The position numbers and the translations under genes are program-made. From positions 1-32,826 of the forward strand of contig DASPHG010000038.1 of the NCBI GenBank assembly GCA_035629775.1: a DNA stretch of 32,826 nucleotides. Direction: 5' to 3'. Below the pieces are notes generated by a model. It worked only from the letters and a program-made list of their open reading frames with translations. It was not told where the DNA came from and made no database searches. This DNA comes from DASPHG01 sp035629775. GTDB taxonomy: Bacteria; Actinomycetota; Thermoleophilia; Solirubrobacterales; Thermoleophilaceae. Shown here one piece after another: positions 23,857 through 31,219 of the stretch (positions within the stretch are counted from its first letter, which is position 1; each line of letters starts with the position of its first letter).

Positions 23857-25868
23857 CCCTTCGCCACCTTCCTGCCGTGGTCGGCAATCGCCTCGGGCGT
23901 GAACCCGAAGTGCTCGTAGAGGTCCTTCTGGGGCGCGGATGCGCCGAAGCGGTCGAGCCCGACGGCATGACCGGCGTCGCCCACCCAGCGGTCCCATCCG
24001 AACGTCGCCGCCGCCTCGACCGAAACGCGCGCACGGATCGCGGACGGGAGCACCTCGTCCCGGTACGCCTCATCCTGCTCGGCGAACCGGTCGAGGCAGG
24101 GCGCTGACACCACCCGCGTCGCGACGCCGTCCGCCTCGAGCAGGTCCGCGGCGCCGTTTGCGATGTGCACCTCGGAGCCGGTCGCGATCAGGATGAGGTC
24201 GGCGTCGGCCCCCTTGTAGGACTCGCGCAGGACGTACGCCCCGCGCTCGATCGCATCGCCCGGGACGCCGGCCGGGTTCCAGACCGGGAGGCCCTGGCGC
24301 GAGAGTGCCATCACCGTCGGCCGGTCGGTCTGCTTCAGCGCGTGACGCCACGCCAGCGCGGTCTCGTTCGCGCCGGCCGGGCGGACCACGTCCACGTTCG
24401 GCGTGGCGCGCAGCGCCGCGAGCTGCTCGATCGGCTGATGCGTGGGGCCGTCCTCGCCGAGCCCGATCGAGTCGTGCGTGAAGACGAAGGTCGACGGGAT
24501 CCCCATGAGCGCCGCAAGCCGGATCGACGCCTTCATGTAGTCCGAGAAGATCAGGAACGTCGCGCCGTACGCGCGGAACCCGTGCAGGGTCAGGCCGTTC
24601 ACGACCGCGCCCATCCCGTGCTCGCGGATCCCGAAGTGCAGGTTCCGGCCGGAGTAGTCGCTGGCCGTGACGCTTCCGCCGTCGTCGATCAGGGTCAGCG
24701 TGGACGGAGCCAAGTCGGCGGAGCCTCCGACCAGCTCAGGCGCCGCCTTCGCGGCCCATTGGATGACCTTGTTCGACGCCTTCCGCGTGGCGATCGCGCC
24801 GCCCGCGGGGTCGAACCGCGGCACATCCGCGTCCCAGCCGTCGGGCAGGTCGCGCCGCAGCGTGCGCTCGAGGTCGTCGGCAGCCGCGCGGTTCGCGCCC
24901 GCCCAGGCGTCGTAGCGCCCCTTCCACTCGGCCTCGGCGTCCGCCCCGCGGTCGACGCACTCCCGGAAGCGCTGGAGCGCCTCCTCCGGCACGTGGAACG
25001 GCTCCTCGCTCGGCCAGCCGTAGGCCTCTTTGGTGAGCCGGATCTCCTCCTCGCCGAGCGGGGCGCCGTGGGCCTCCTCGGTGTCCTGCTTGTTCGGCGA
25101 CCCGGGCGCGATGTGGGTGCGCACGACGATCAGCGACGGGCGGTCCTCGACGCCCTTCGCCGCGTCGATCGCCGCCTCGATCCGGCCGAGGTCGAGATCC
25201 TCGCCCAGGTTCTGCACGTGCCAGCCGTAGGCCTCGAAGCGGGCGCCGACGTCCTCGGAGAACGAGAGCTCGGTGTCGCCCTCGATCGAGATGTGGTTGT
25301 CGTCGTAGAACGCGATCAGGCGGCCGAGGCCGAGGTGGCCGGCCAGCGAGCAGGCCTCGGAGGCAACGCCCTCCTGAAGGTCGCCATCCGAGGCGATCGT
25401 GTACGTGAAGTGATCGACGACGCGGTGGTCGTCCGTGTTGAGCCGCGCGGCCCACATGCGCTCGGCGAGCGCCAGTCCGACGGCGTTCGAGATGCCCTGG
25501 CCGAGCGGCCCCGTCGTCGTCTCGATCCCGGCCACGTGCCCGTACTCGGGGTGGCCCGCGGTCGGGCTGCCGAGCTGACGGAAGTTCTTCAGGTCGTCGA
25601 GCTCGAGCCCGTAGCCCGTCAGGTAGAGCATCGAGTAGAGGAGCATCGAGGCGTGCCCCGCGGACAGGACGAACCGGTCGCGGTCGAACCAGTCCGGGTT
25701 CTGCGGGTTGTGCTTCATCGCCCGCGTGTAGAGCACGTAGGTGATCGGCGCCAGCGCCATCGGCGTGCCGGGGTGGCCCGAGTTCGCCTTCTGGACCGCG
25801 TCCATCGACAGCGTCCGGATCGTGTTGACGCAGAGCTGGTCGAGGTCCTGCGCGGTGGCGGTCTCCAA
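23853..25868 (-). CDS. tkt: Transketolase
   Basis: A 671-aa thiamine-diphosphate enzyme moving two-carbon units between sugar phosphates. The N-terminal segment KANSGHPGTPM has the conserved His (H32). The TPP/Mg region is SDGDLQEGV through FYDDNHISIEG, the catalytic Glu is in IREHGMGAVVNG, and substrate His residues lie in FVFTHDSIGLGEDGPTHQP (key residues about 465-483). Length is normal. Translation starts at TTG 25868 with a strong GGGGGAGG six bases upstream; no better start exists nearby. It lies 20 bases after glk and overlaps tal-pgi by four bases, so the three are one unit. Confidence 0.96.
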   Translation of the reverse strand: METATAQDLDQLCVNTIRTLSMDAVQKANSGHPGTPMALAPITYVLYTRAMKHNPQNPDWFDRDRFVLSAGHASMLLYSMLYLTGYGLELDDLKNFRQLGSPTAGHPEYGHVAGIETTTGPLGQGISNAVGLALAERMWAARLNTDDHRVVDHFTYTIASDGDLQEGVASEACSLAGHLGLGRLIAFYDDNHISIEGDTELSFSEDVGARFEAYGWHVQNLGEDLDLGRIEAAIDAAKGVEDRPSLIVVRTHIAPGSPNKQDTEEAHGAPLGEEEIRLTKEAYGWPSEEPFHVPEEALQRFRECVDRGADAEAEWKGRYDAWAGANRAAADDLERTLRRDLPDGWDADVPRFDPAGGAIATRKASNKVIQWAAKAAPELVGGSADLAPSTLTLIDDGGSVTASDYSGRNLHFGIREHGMGAVVNGLTLHGFRAYGATFLIFSDYMKASIRLAALMGIPSTFVFTHDSIGLGEDGPTHQPIEQLAALRATPNVDVVRPAGANETALAWRHALKQTDRPTVMALSRQGLPVWNPAGVPGDAIERGAYVLRESYKGADADLILIATGSEVHIANGAADLLEADGVATRVVSAPCLDRFAEQDEAYRDEVLPSAIRARVSVEAAATFGWDRWVGDAGHAVGLDRFGASAPQKDLYEHFGFTPEAIADHGRKVAKG

Positions 25869-25888
25869 TACGTCCTCCCCCTATCGGT

Positions 25889-26785
25889 TCATGTCGCAGT
25901 ATCTCCGCGCGCCGCGTGCTCCTGCAAGGCGAGCAGCCCGGCGCCGATCATCCCGGCCGCGTTCCCGGCCTGCGCCACCTGGACGGTGACACGCTCCCAC
26001 AGCGCGGGGAGCGCTCGCGAGCTCGCCTCGGCGACCGCCCGGTCGAGGAACAGATCCGCCGCGGCGGACAGGCCGCCGCCGATCGCCACGGTCTCCGGCT
26101 GGAACGCGTTGACCATGTTCGAGATACCGATACCCAGGTATCGCGCCAGCCGATCCAGATGCCCCTGGGCGTCGGCGTCGCCGGCGCGCGCGGCGGCGAC
26201 CACGTCACGGCCCTTCCGGCCGGCCGCGCGCTCGAGGGCGGTGCCCGAGCAGAGAGCCTCGAGGCAGCCGCGGTTCGGGCAGTTCCCGGGGCACTCGGGG
26301 CCGTCGGCCTCGACGACGACGTGGCCGAGCTCGCCGCCGAGTCCGTGCGCCCCGCGGAAGATTCGCCCGCCGGTCACGATGCCGCCGCCGACGCCGGTTC
26401 CGAGCGTCAGCATCACGAGCTCATGCGCGCCGATCGCGTGCGCCTCCGCGAGCGCGGCGCAGGATGCGTCGTTGTCCACGTAGACGGGGACGCCCAGGCG
26501 GCGGCCGAGCTCCTCGCGGAGCGGGACGTCGGCCAGCGGGATGTTCACGCTGGCCAGGACGCGCCCGGTCGCCCACTCGATCTGCGACGGCACGCCGACC
26601 CCCACCGCCGCGGGCGAGCCGGCCTGCGCGGCAACTTCGGCGACGGCCTGCTCGATGCAGGCGAGGAGAGCGTCCGCGGACTCGAGCGGCGTCGGGTGCT
26701 CGACCGCGTGAAGCGCCTCGCCCCCCTCGACGGCCGCGACCGCGACCTTCGTCCCGCCGACGTCGACGCCGAGGAAGCTGGACAC
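25889..26785 (-). CDS. glk: ROK-family glucokinase
   Basis: A 298-aa cytosolic kinase that phosphorylates glucose. The ATP motif DVGGTK lies at 8-13, the sugar-binding DND at 103-105, E151 and H154 in GGELGHVV, and a cysteine cluster C164, C168, C173 (ECPGNCPNRGCLEAL) forms the ROK zinc site. ROK repressors carry an N-terminal DNA-binding domain; none is present, so this is an enzyme. GTG 26785 fits the family N-terminus; the 24 codons upstream in frame run across the divergent gene and are rejected. There is no ribosome site, but TATAAC lies six bases before the GTG, suggesting a leaderless mRNA. It is the first gene of the eight-gene sugar operon. Confidence 0.9.
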   Translation of the reverse strand: MSSFLGVDVGGTKVAVAAVEGGEALHAVEHPTPLESADALLACIEQAVAEVAAQAGSPAAVGVGVPSQIEWATGRVLASVNIPLADVPLREELGRRLGVPVYVDNDASCAALAEAHAIGAHELVMLTLGTGVGGGIVTGGRIFRGAHGLGGELGHVVVEADGPECPGNCPNRGCLEALCSGTALERAAGRKGRDVVAAARAGDADAQGHLDRLARYLGIGISNMVNAFQPETVAIGGGLSAAADLFLDRAVAEASSRALPALWERVTVQVAQAGNAAGMIGAGLLALQEHAARGDTAT

Positions 26786-26822
26786 CCGCGGGTTATACCT
26801 GCGCGTGCTAGAAATCCTGCCG
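26786..26822. promoter_or_regulatory. Compact divergent promoter region, possibly leaderless both ways
   Basis: The 37-base gap between glk (-) and a small membrane-protein gene (+) has no Shine-Dalgarno sequence for either gene. A TATAAC box (minus strand, 26797-26792) lies six bases before the glk GTG. A TAGAAAT (plus strand, 26809-26815) lies about seven bases before the ATG at 26823. Both are at the distance expected of -10 boxes of leaderless transcripts. No convincing -35 boxes are seen. Confidence 0.4.
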
Positions 26823-26930
26823 ATGGATCGTCGCCTCGCCCTCAAGAACATGCGCACGGCGTTGATCGCCGGCGCGATCTCGCTGATCGTCTTCGCCGCG
26901 TCGTTCGTAGCCGGGCTCGTCTACAGCTGA
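26823..26930 (+). CDS. Tiny single-TM membrane protein (35 aa)
   Basis: ATG 26823 opens a 35-codon frame: a basic N-terminus (MDRRLALKNMR), one hydrophobic helix (about residues 13-33, TALIAGAISLIVFAASF) and a short GLVYS tail. Charge distribution predicts the N-terminus inside the cell. Its TGA overlaps the next small gene's ATG (TGATG), which supports genuine translation. I do not recognise it. Small respiratory-complex subunits look like this, but that is inference. Confidence 0.55.
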   Translation: MDRRLALKNMRTALIAGAISLIVFAASFVAGLVYS

Positions 26931-27166
26931 TGGCCGAGCAGGCCCCGACGTCGGGCGACGGCGCGCCGCCTCCGGGCGAGCAGGTCCACCTGCCGGGCGC
27001 GTCCTACCTGCCGGCGTGGACGGCGTTCGGCATCACGATCGCGCTCGTCGGCGTGATCATGTCGTGGGTGATCGTCGCGATCGGCGCGGCGATCGCGGCC
27101 GTCGCGATCGCCCGCTGGATCAAGGAGACGCGCGAGGACATCTCGCGCCTGCCGCTCGAACACTGA
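26930..27166 (+). CDS. Small two-TM membrane protein (78 aa), possible oxidase subunit IV-like
   Basis: A 78-aa ORF from ATG 26930, one base inside the preceding gene. A Pro/Gly-rich head ending GEQVHLPGASYLPAW is followed by two closely spaced hydrophobic helices (about 33-61, separated by a short SW turn) and a charged tail KETREDISRLPLEH. The HLPGxSYxP head and this size recall small subunit IV-type proteins of actinobacterial cytochrome oxidases, but the similarity is from memory and weak. It converges on the CBS-pair gene with a five-base gap. The long frame running through glk antisense (from 25916) is rejected. Confidence 0.6.
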   Translation: MAEQAPTSGDGAPPPGEQVHLPGASYLPAWTAFGITIALVGVIMSWVIVAIGAAIAAVAIARWIKETREDISRLPLEH

Positions 27167-27171
27167 GGCAC

Positions 27172-27585
27172 TTACGCCGCGGACAGCTTGTCGTCCACCT
27201 CGCAGGACGCCCCGTCGAGCGTCCAGCAGCGGACGATGTCGCGCATCGAGAGCACGCCGACGATCTCGCCGCCGTCCACCACGACGAGATGGCGGAAGCC
27301 GCCACGGACCATCGCCTCGGCCGCGCGCTCGAGCGACCAGTCCGGCGCGGCGAAGGTGAGGGTGGCCGAGAGGTGCTCGCCGACCTTTTCGCTGTCAGGA
27401 TTCTGACCGGCGCCTAGGGCGTCGAGGACGTCCCGCTCGGTGACGATTCCGGGTCCTGGCTGGTCCGGATCGATCACGATCGCGGCGCCCACCTTGCGCT
27501 CGGACATGAGGCGCGCGGCTTCACGAAGCGAATGCCCGGGCCCAACCGTGAGGACCGCCTCGCTCATTCCGTCGCGTACCTGCAT
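27172..27585 (-). CDS. CBS-pair domain protein
   Basis: A 137-aa stand-alone pair of CBS domains: CBS1 is about residues 1-60 (MSEAVLTVGPGHSLREAARLM, GIVTERDVLDAL) and CBS2 about 65-122 (TFAAPDWSLERAAEAM, VGVLSMRDIV). Such proteins bind adenosine nucleotides and act as energy or redox sensors for partners. The family's T/S-x-x-D ribose/phosphate motifs are present as TERD and SMRD. Two cysteines near the C-terminus (C120, C128) could form a disulfide. ATG 27585, preceded by GGAGGGGG five bases away, is preferred to an upstream start at 27648 that lacks a ribosome site. It is divergent from the AraC-type regulator. Confidence 0.85.
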   Translation of the reverse strand: MQVRDGMSEAVLTVGPGHSLREAARLMSERKVGAAIVIDPDQPGPGIVTERDVLDALGAGQNPDSEKVGEHLSATLTFAAPDWSLERAAEAMVRGGFRHLVVVDGGEIVGVLSMRDIVRCWTLDGASCEVDDKLSAA

Positions 27586-27701
27586 CAATCCCCCTCCGAT
27601 GGTCGTGCCGATTGCCGCAATCGTACCCGAAGACCGCTTTGGCGCCATCTGCTAAAAAAAGTGACTCAGGCGTCAACTTCTCCCGAAAGTTCGGAGGGCT
27701 C
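27586..27701. promoter_or_regulatory. Divergent intergenic region with inverted repeats
   Basis: These 116 bases separate the CBS gene (-) and the AraC-like gene (+) and are noticeably more AT-rich around 27650-27690. Two candidate operators overlap: aagtgac-tcaggc-gtcaactt (27659-27679, one-base bulge) and aactt-ctcccga-aagtt (27675-27691). A run of seven A's (27654-27660) precedes them. They may be binding sites for the adjacent regulator. No clear promoter hexamers could be assigned. Confidence 0.4.
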
Positions 27702-28088
27702 GTGCAGGCAAACGACACGGTAAGGCAGGCAACTCGCCAGCGACGCAAGGCGGTCTTCGAGGAGGCCGTCCAGGTGATCGAGAGCAAGTACGCCAGCGAT
27801 CTCGATCTCGACCAGCTCGCGCGTGAGATCGCCACCTCCCGCCGCCAGCTCCAGCGGGTCTTCGCCGAGGTCGGCCAGACGAGCTTCCGCCAGTACCTCG
27901 CCGACGTGCGGATGCGGCACGCGGCGCGCCTCCTCCGCGAGGGCGCGATCCCCGTCCGCGAGGTCGCCCAGAGCGTGGGCTACCGCCAGCCGGCCCAGTT
28001 CGCGAAGGCCTTCCGCCGCCACCACGGCGCGCCGCCATCGAGCATCAAGGGCCGCGCCGCGGACACAAACGGCCACGGCGGCCAGTAG
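27702..28088 (+). CDS. Single-domain AraC/XylS-type transcription regulator
   Basis: A 128-aa protein consisting almost only of the AraC DNA-binding domain. The first helix-turn-helix is about residues 36-55 (LDQLAREIATSRRQLQRVF) and the second about 85-108, followed by the family signature GYRQPAQFAKAFRRHHG ending in PP. There is no ligand-binding domain, as in MarA/SoxS, so activity is probably set by its abundance. GTG 27702 has GGAGGG three bases upstream; the earlier in-frame ATG at 27612 would run through the probable operator region and lacks a ribosome site. It lies just upstream of the caa3 operon and divergent from the CBS gene, so either could be its target (inference). Confidence 0.85.
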   Translation: MQANDTVRQATRQRRKAVFEEAVQVIESKYASDLDLDQLAREIATSRRQLQRVFAEVGQTSFRQYLADVRMRHAARLLREGAIPVREVAQSVGYRQPAQFAKAFRRHHGAPPSSIKGRAADTNGHGGQ

Positions 28089-28106
28089 ACCGTCTGGCGC
28101 ATAGGA

Positions 28107-28123
28107 GCGCGGCGAAGCCGCGC
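28107..28123 (+). terminator. Hairpin after the AraC-like gene
   Basis: GCGCGGC-gaa-GCCGCGC is a perfect 7-bp stem with a GAA loop, 18 bases after the AraC stop and before the caa3 operon. It lacks a T-tract. It could be a terminator or a leader structure, and its position between two transcription units favours a terminator. Confidence 0.45.
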
Positions 28124-28182
28124 GGTCACGGGGGCAGGGATGTCCCCCTCCCCAACGGAGACAAGCCGGATGCTTGCCGAGC

Positions 28183-28190
28183 TATAAACT
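28183..28190 (+). promoter_or_regulatory. Candidate -10 box for the caa3 operon
   Basis: TATAAACT stands out in otherwise GC-rich sequence and ends nine bases before the TTG start of the caa3 subunit II gene. No Shine-Dalgarno and no good -35 box were found, so a leaderless or very short-leader transcript is possible. Confidence 0.4.
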
Positions 28191-28199
28191 CGCGGCGCT

Positions 28200-29321
28200 T
28201 TGAGCACGCCTGACAGCCCCTCCGAGCCGCCGGTCGGCGGACCGCCCGACGCTCCGCCCGCCGAACAGCGGCCGGCCGAGCACAAGCATCCGCTCGCGAA
28301 GATGCTCGCGATCGGCGTCGTCGCGTCGGTGATCGGCGTGGCGATCTGCCTGCAGATCGACTGGTTCCCGACGCAGGGCTCCACCCAGGCGGACGCGATC
28401 GACACGCTCTACGACGTGCTGATGATCGCCTCGGTCCCGATCTTCGTCCTCGTGATGACGGTCGCGATCTACTGCGTCATCGCGTTCCGCGCGAAGCCGG
28501 GCGAGAAGGGCGACGGCGCCCACATCCACGGCAACACCAAGCTCGAGGTCATCTGGGTGACGATCCCCTTCATTATCGTGACCGCCCTCGCGGTCTACGG
28601 CTGGATCGTGCTCGACGACATCGAGGCGGCCCAGGCCGACGAGCTCGTGGTGAACGTGACCGGCGAGCAGTTCGCCTGGTCCTTCGACTACCCGGACGAG
28701 AACGTGACCTCGAACGAGCTCGTCCTCCCGGTGGACCGGCCGGTGCACTTCAAGATCCACGCGAAGGACGTCCTCCACTCGTTCTGGGTGCCCGCCTTCC
28801 GCATGAAGCAGGACGCGGTGCCGGGGATCGAGACCAACACGCGCGCCACCCCCACCGAGCTGGGGAGCTACCCGGTCGTCTGCGCCGAGCTCTGCGGCAT
28901 CGGCCACTCGACAATGCGCCAGGAGGCACGGGTGGTCCCCGAGGCCGAGTTCGACGCATGGGTCCAGGAGGAGCTCGACAAGGGCGAGGGGCCGGCCCCG
29001 GGCGAGGACCCCGTGGCCGCGGGGCGCGAGATCTTCACGTCCGCGGGCTGCAACGCCTGCCACACGCTCGCCGACGCGGACGCCACCGCGTCGGTGGGGC
29101 CGGACCTCGACGAGCTCGCCCAGGTCGCCGAGGACCGCTCCCCCGACCTGAACGCCGAGGAGTACGTGCGCGAGTCGATCGTCGACCCGCCGGCCATCGC
29201 GGTGAAGGGGTACGACGGGACTACCATGCCCGGCGGCTACGAGGACCAGCTGACCCCTGAGGAGATAGACACGCTCGTGACGTACCTGCTCGGACTTAGC
29301 CAGACGGAGGAAGGCGAGTAA
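28200..29321 (+). CDS. ctaC: caa3-type cytochrome oxidase subunit II with fused cytochrome c
   Basis: A 373-aa protein. It has a Pro-rich cytosolic head, then TM helices at about 35-52, 73-95 and 117-138, the first perhaps an uncleaved signal anchor. The CuA domain has H193 (VLHSFW) and C228, E230, C232, H236, M239 (CAELCGIGHSTM). A C-terminal cytochrome c domain has the heme motif CNACH (284-288) and probable axial M343 in TTMPGGY. The fused cytochrome removes the need for a soluble electron donor and defines the caa3 type. TTG 28200 is the only start that keeps the N-terminus; an alternative is the ATG at codon 35, but that would cut the first helix. The stop overlaps the ctaD start (TAATG). 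Confidence 0.94.
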   Translation: MSTPDSPSEPPVGGPPDAPPAEQRPAEHKHPLAKMLAIGVVASVIGVAICLQIDWFPTQGSTQADAIDTLYDVLMIASVPIFVLVMTVAIYCVIAFRAKPGEKGDGAHIHGNTKLEVIWVTIPFIIVTALAVYGWIVLDDIEAAQADELVVNVTGEQFAWSFDYPDENVTSNELVLPVDRPVHFKIHAKDVLHSFWVPAFRMKQDAVPGIETNTRATPTELGSYPVVCAELCGIGHSTMRQEARVVPEAEFDAWVQEELDKGEGPAPGEDPVAAGREIFTSAGCNACHTLADADATASVGPDLDELAQVAEDRSPDLNAEEYVRESIVDPPAIAVKGYDGTTMPGGYEDQLTPEEIDTLVTYLLGLSQTEEGE

Positions 29322-31219
29322 TGGCGGTCGCGCTGCGCCGGTGGACGGCGCCGGGGTGGTACCGCGCGCTGCTCAGCACGCTGCTCATGGCGGCGTTCTG
29401 CATCGGCCTCGTGGTCCTCGTCCGTTCGCTCTACGGATACGAGCCGCTCTGGGACTGGGACGCGATCGTGACGGTGATCATGATCGGCGCTCCGCTCGGC
29501 TTCCTCGTCGGGATCGGGTGCTTCGACTACTGGTTCTACTGGGCCTCCGGCAAGCCGACGCGCCCGGAGGACCACTCGGGCCACGGCGCGTACTCGTGGC
29601 GCGACTACTTCCGCGTGAACACCGATCACAAGGTGATCGGGATCCAGTACATCACCACGACGGTCATCTTCTTCTTCTTCGGCGGCCTGCTGGCGATGCT
29701 GATGCGCGCCGAGCTCGCGGCCCCCGGCTCGCAGTTCGTCGACCCGAACACCTTCAACGGCCTGTTCTCGGTCCACGCGTCGCTGATGATCTTCCTGTTC
29801 ATCATCCCGGTCTTCGCCGGCATCGCGAACTACGTGCTGCCGCTCATGATCGGGGCGCCCGACATGGCGTTCCCGCGCCTGAACGCCCTGTCGTTCTGGA
29901 TGCTCCCGGTCGCCGGCGTGATGATGACCGCGAGCTTCTTCGCCCCGGGCGGCTCGTTCGCGACCGGCTGGACCGCCTACGCCCCACTCTCCACCGAGAC
30001 GCCGCTCGGGCAGACCTTCTTCACGATCGGCGTCCAGTTCGCGGGCGCGTCATCGATCGCGACGGCGCTGAACTTCCTGGTCACGATCATCACGATGCGC
30101 GCGCCGGGCATGACCTTCTGGCGCATGCCGCTCCTGGTCTGGGCGAACTTCACGACCTCGCTGCTCGTCGTGATCGCCACGCCGTTCATCGCCGGGTCGC
30201 AGTTCTTCGTGCTCTTCGACCGGGCGCTCGGCACCGACTTCTTCTACGCCGCCAACGGCGGCGACGTGGTCATGTACCAGCACGTCTTCTGGTTCTACTC
30301 GCACCCGGCCGTCTACATCATGATGCTGCCGGGCTTCGGGATCATCAGCGAGGTCATCTCCACCCACGCCCGAAAACCGGTCTTCGGCTACCAGATGATG
30401 GCCTTCTCGTTGATGGCGATCGTGGTGCTGGGCTTCACGGTCTGGGCGCACCACATGTTCGTGTCCGGCATGCACTCCTGGCTGCGCGTGCCGATGATGA
30501 TCACGACGATGCTGATCGCGGTGCCCACCGGCATCAAGATCTTCTCGTGGCTCGCCACGCTGTGGCGAGGGGTGATCCACCTGACCACGCCGATGCTGTT
30601 CGCGCTCGGCTTCATCACGATGTTCACCCTCGGCGGGATCTCGGGCGTCGTGCTCGCGGTCGTGCCGGTGGACATCCACGTCTCCGACACGTACTTCGTC
30701 GTCGCCCACATCCACTACGTCTTGTTCGGCGGATCGGTGTTCACGATCTTCGCCGGCATCTACCACTGGTTCCCGAAGATGACGGGACGGATGTACGACG
30801 AGCGCCTGGGCAAGCTCCACTTCTGGCTCTCGTTCTTCTTCTTCAACCTGACGTTCGGCCCCATGCACTTCGTGGGCGTGGATGGCATGCCCCGCCGCGT
30901 GGCCGACTACGCCGAGGAGTTCGCGACGCTCAACGCGATCATCTCCGTGTCGAGCTTCATCTTCGGGCTCTCCATGCTGATCTGGCTGTACAACATGATC
31001 GTGTCGTGGCGCCACGGGCCGAAGGCCGCGGGCAACCCGTGGCGGGCCCACACGATCGAGTGGCAGGTCTCCTCGCCCCCGCCGATCTTCAACTTCGACA
31101 GCATTCCCACGGTCGTCGGCGGCCCCTATGAGTACGGGATCCCGGGCGCTCAGCACGCCGTCTTCGACGACAAGAAACCCGCCCCGGCGGCGGCTAAGCC
31201 AGCCGTCGCGACCGAATGA
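29321..31219 (+). CDS. ctaD: Cytochrome oxidase subunit I, A2-type (YSHPAVY)
   Basis: A 632-aa proton-pumping subunit. Two additional TM helices at the N-terminus (about 15-37 and 47-73) precede the usual 12. Heme a ligand is H152. The active-site segment is FYSHPAVY (Y326, S327, H328, A330, Y332): the D-channel glutamate is replaced by Ala, and the preceding Tyr-Ser pair marks the A2 class typified by Thermus/Rhodothermus caa3. CuB ligands are H377-H378, and VVAHIHYVLFGG carries the heme a3/a ligands. ATG 29321 has GGAGG upstream and overlaps the subunit II stop by one base. Its own stop overlaps the stress-protein gene start (ATGA). It differs clearly from the A1 copy at 9986, so this is not a recent duplication. 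Confidence 0.96.
   Translation: MAVALRRWTAPGWYRALLSTLLMAAFCIGLVVLVRSLYGYEPLWDWDAIVTVIMIGAPLGFLVGIGCFDYWFYWASGKPTRPEDHSGHGAYSWRDYFRVNTDHKVIGIQYITTTVIFFFFGGLLAMLMRAELAAPGSQFVDPNTFNGLFSVHASLMIFLFIIPVFAGIANYVLPLMIGAPDMAFPRLNALSFWMLPVAGVMMTASFFAPGGSFATGWTAYAPLSTETPLGQTFFTIGVQFAGASSIATALNFLVTIITMRAPGMTFWRMPLLVWANFTTSLLVVIATPFIAGSQFFVLFDRALGTDFFYAANGGDVVMYQHVFWFYSHPAVYIMMLPGFGIISEVISTHARKPVFGYQMMAFSLMAIVVLGFTVWAHHMFVSGMHSWLRVPMMITTMLIAVPTGIKIFSWLATLWRGVIHLTTPMLFALGFITMFTLGGISGVVLAVVPVDIHVSDTYFVVAHIHYVLFGGSVFTIFAGIYHWFPKMTGRMYDERLGKLHFWLSFFFFNLTFGPMHFVGVDGMPRRVADYAEEFATLNAIISVSSFIFGLSMLIWLYNMIVSWRHGPKAAGNPWRAHTIEWQVSSPPPIFNFDSIPTVVGGPYEYGIPGAQHAVFDDKKPAPAAAKPAVATE

Noticed and set aside
24165..26483. 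772-codon + strand frame antisense to tkt and glk
   Set aside because: Antisense shadow crossing two well-defined enzymes; no ribosome site or motif.
28131..28154. G-run/C-run imperfect repeat (ggggg...ccccc) before the caa3 operon
   Set aside because: Only five pairs with a long loop and not matching the REP core; too weak to call a terminator or REP copy.
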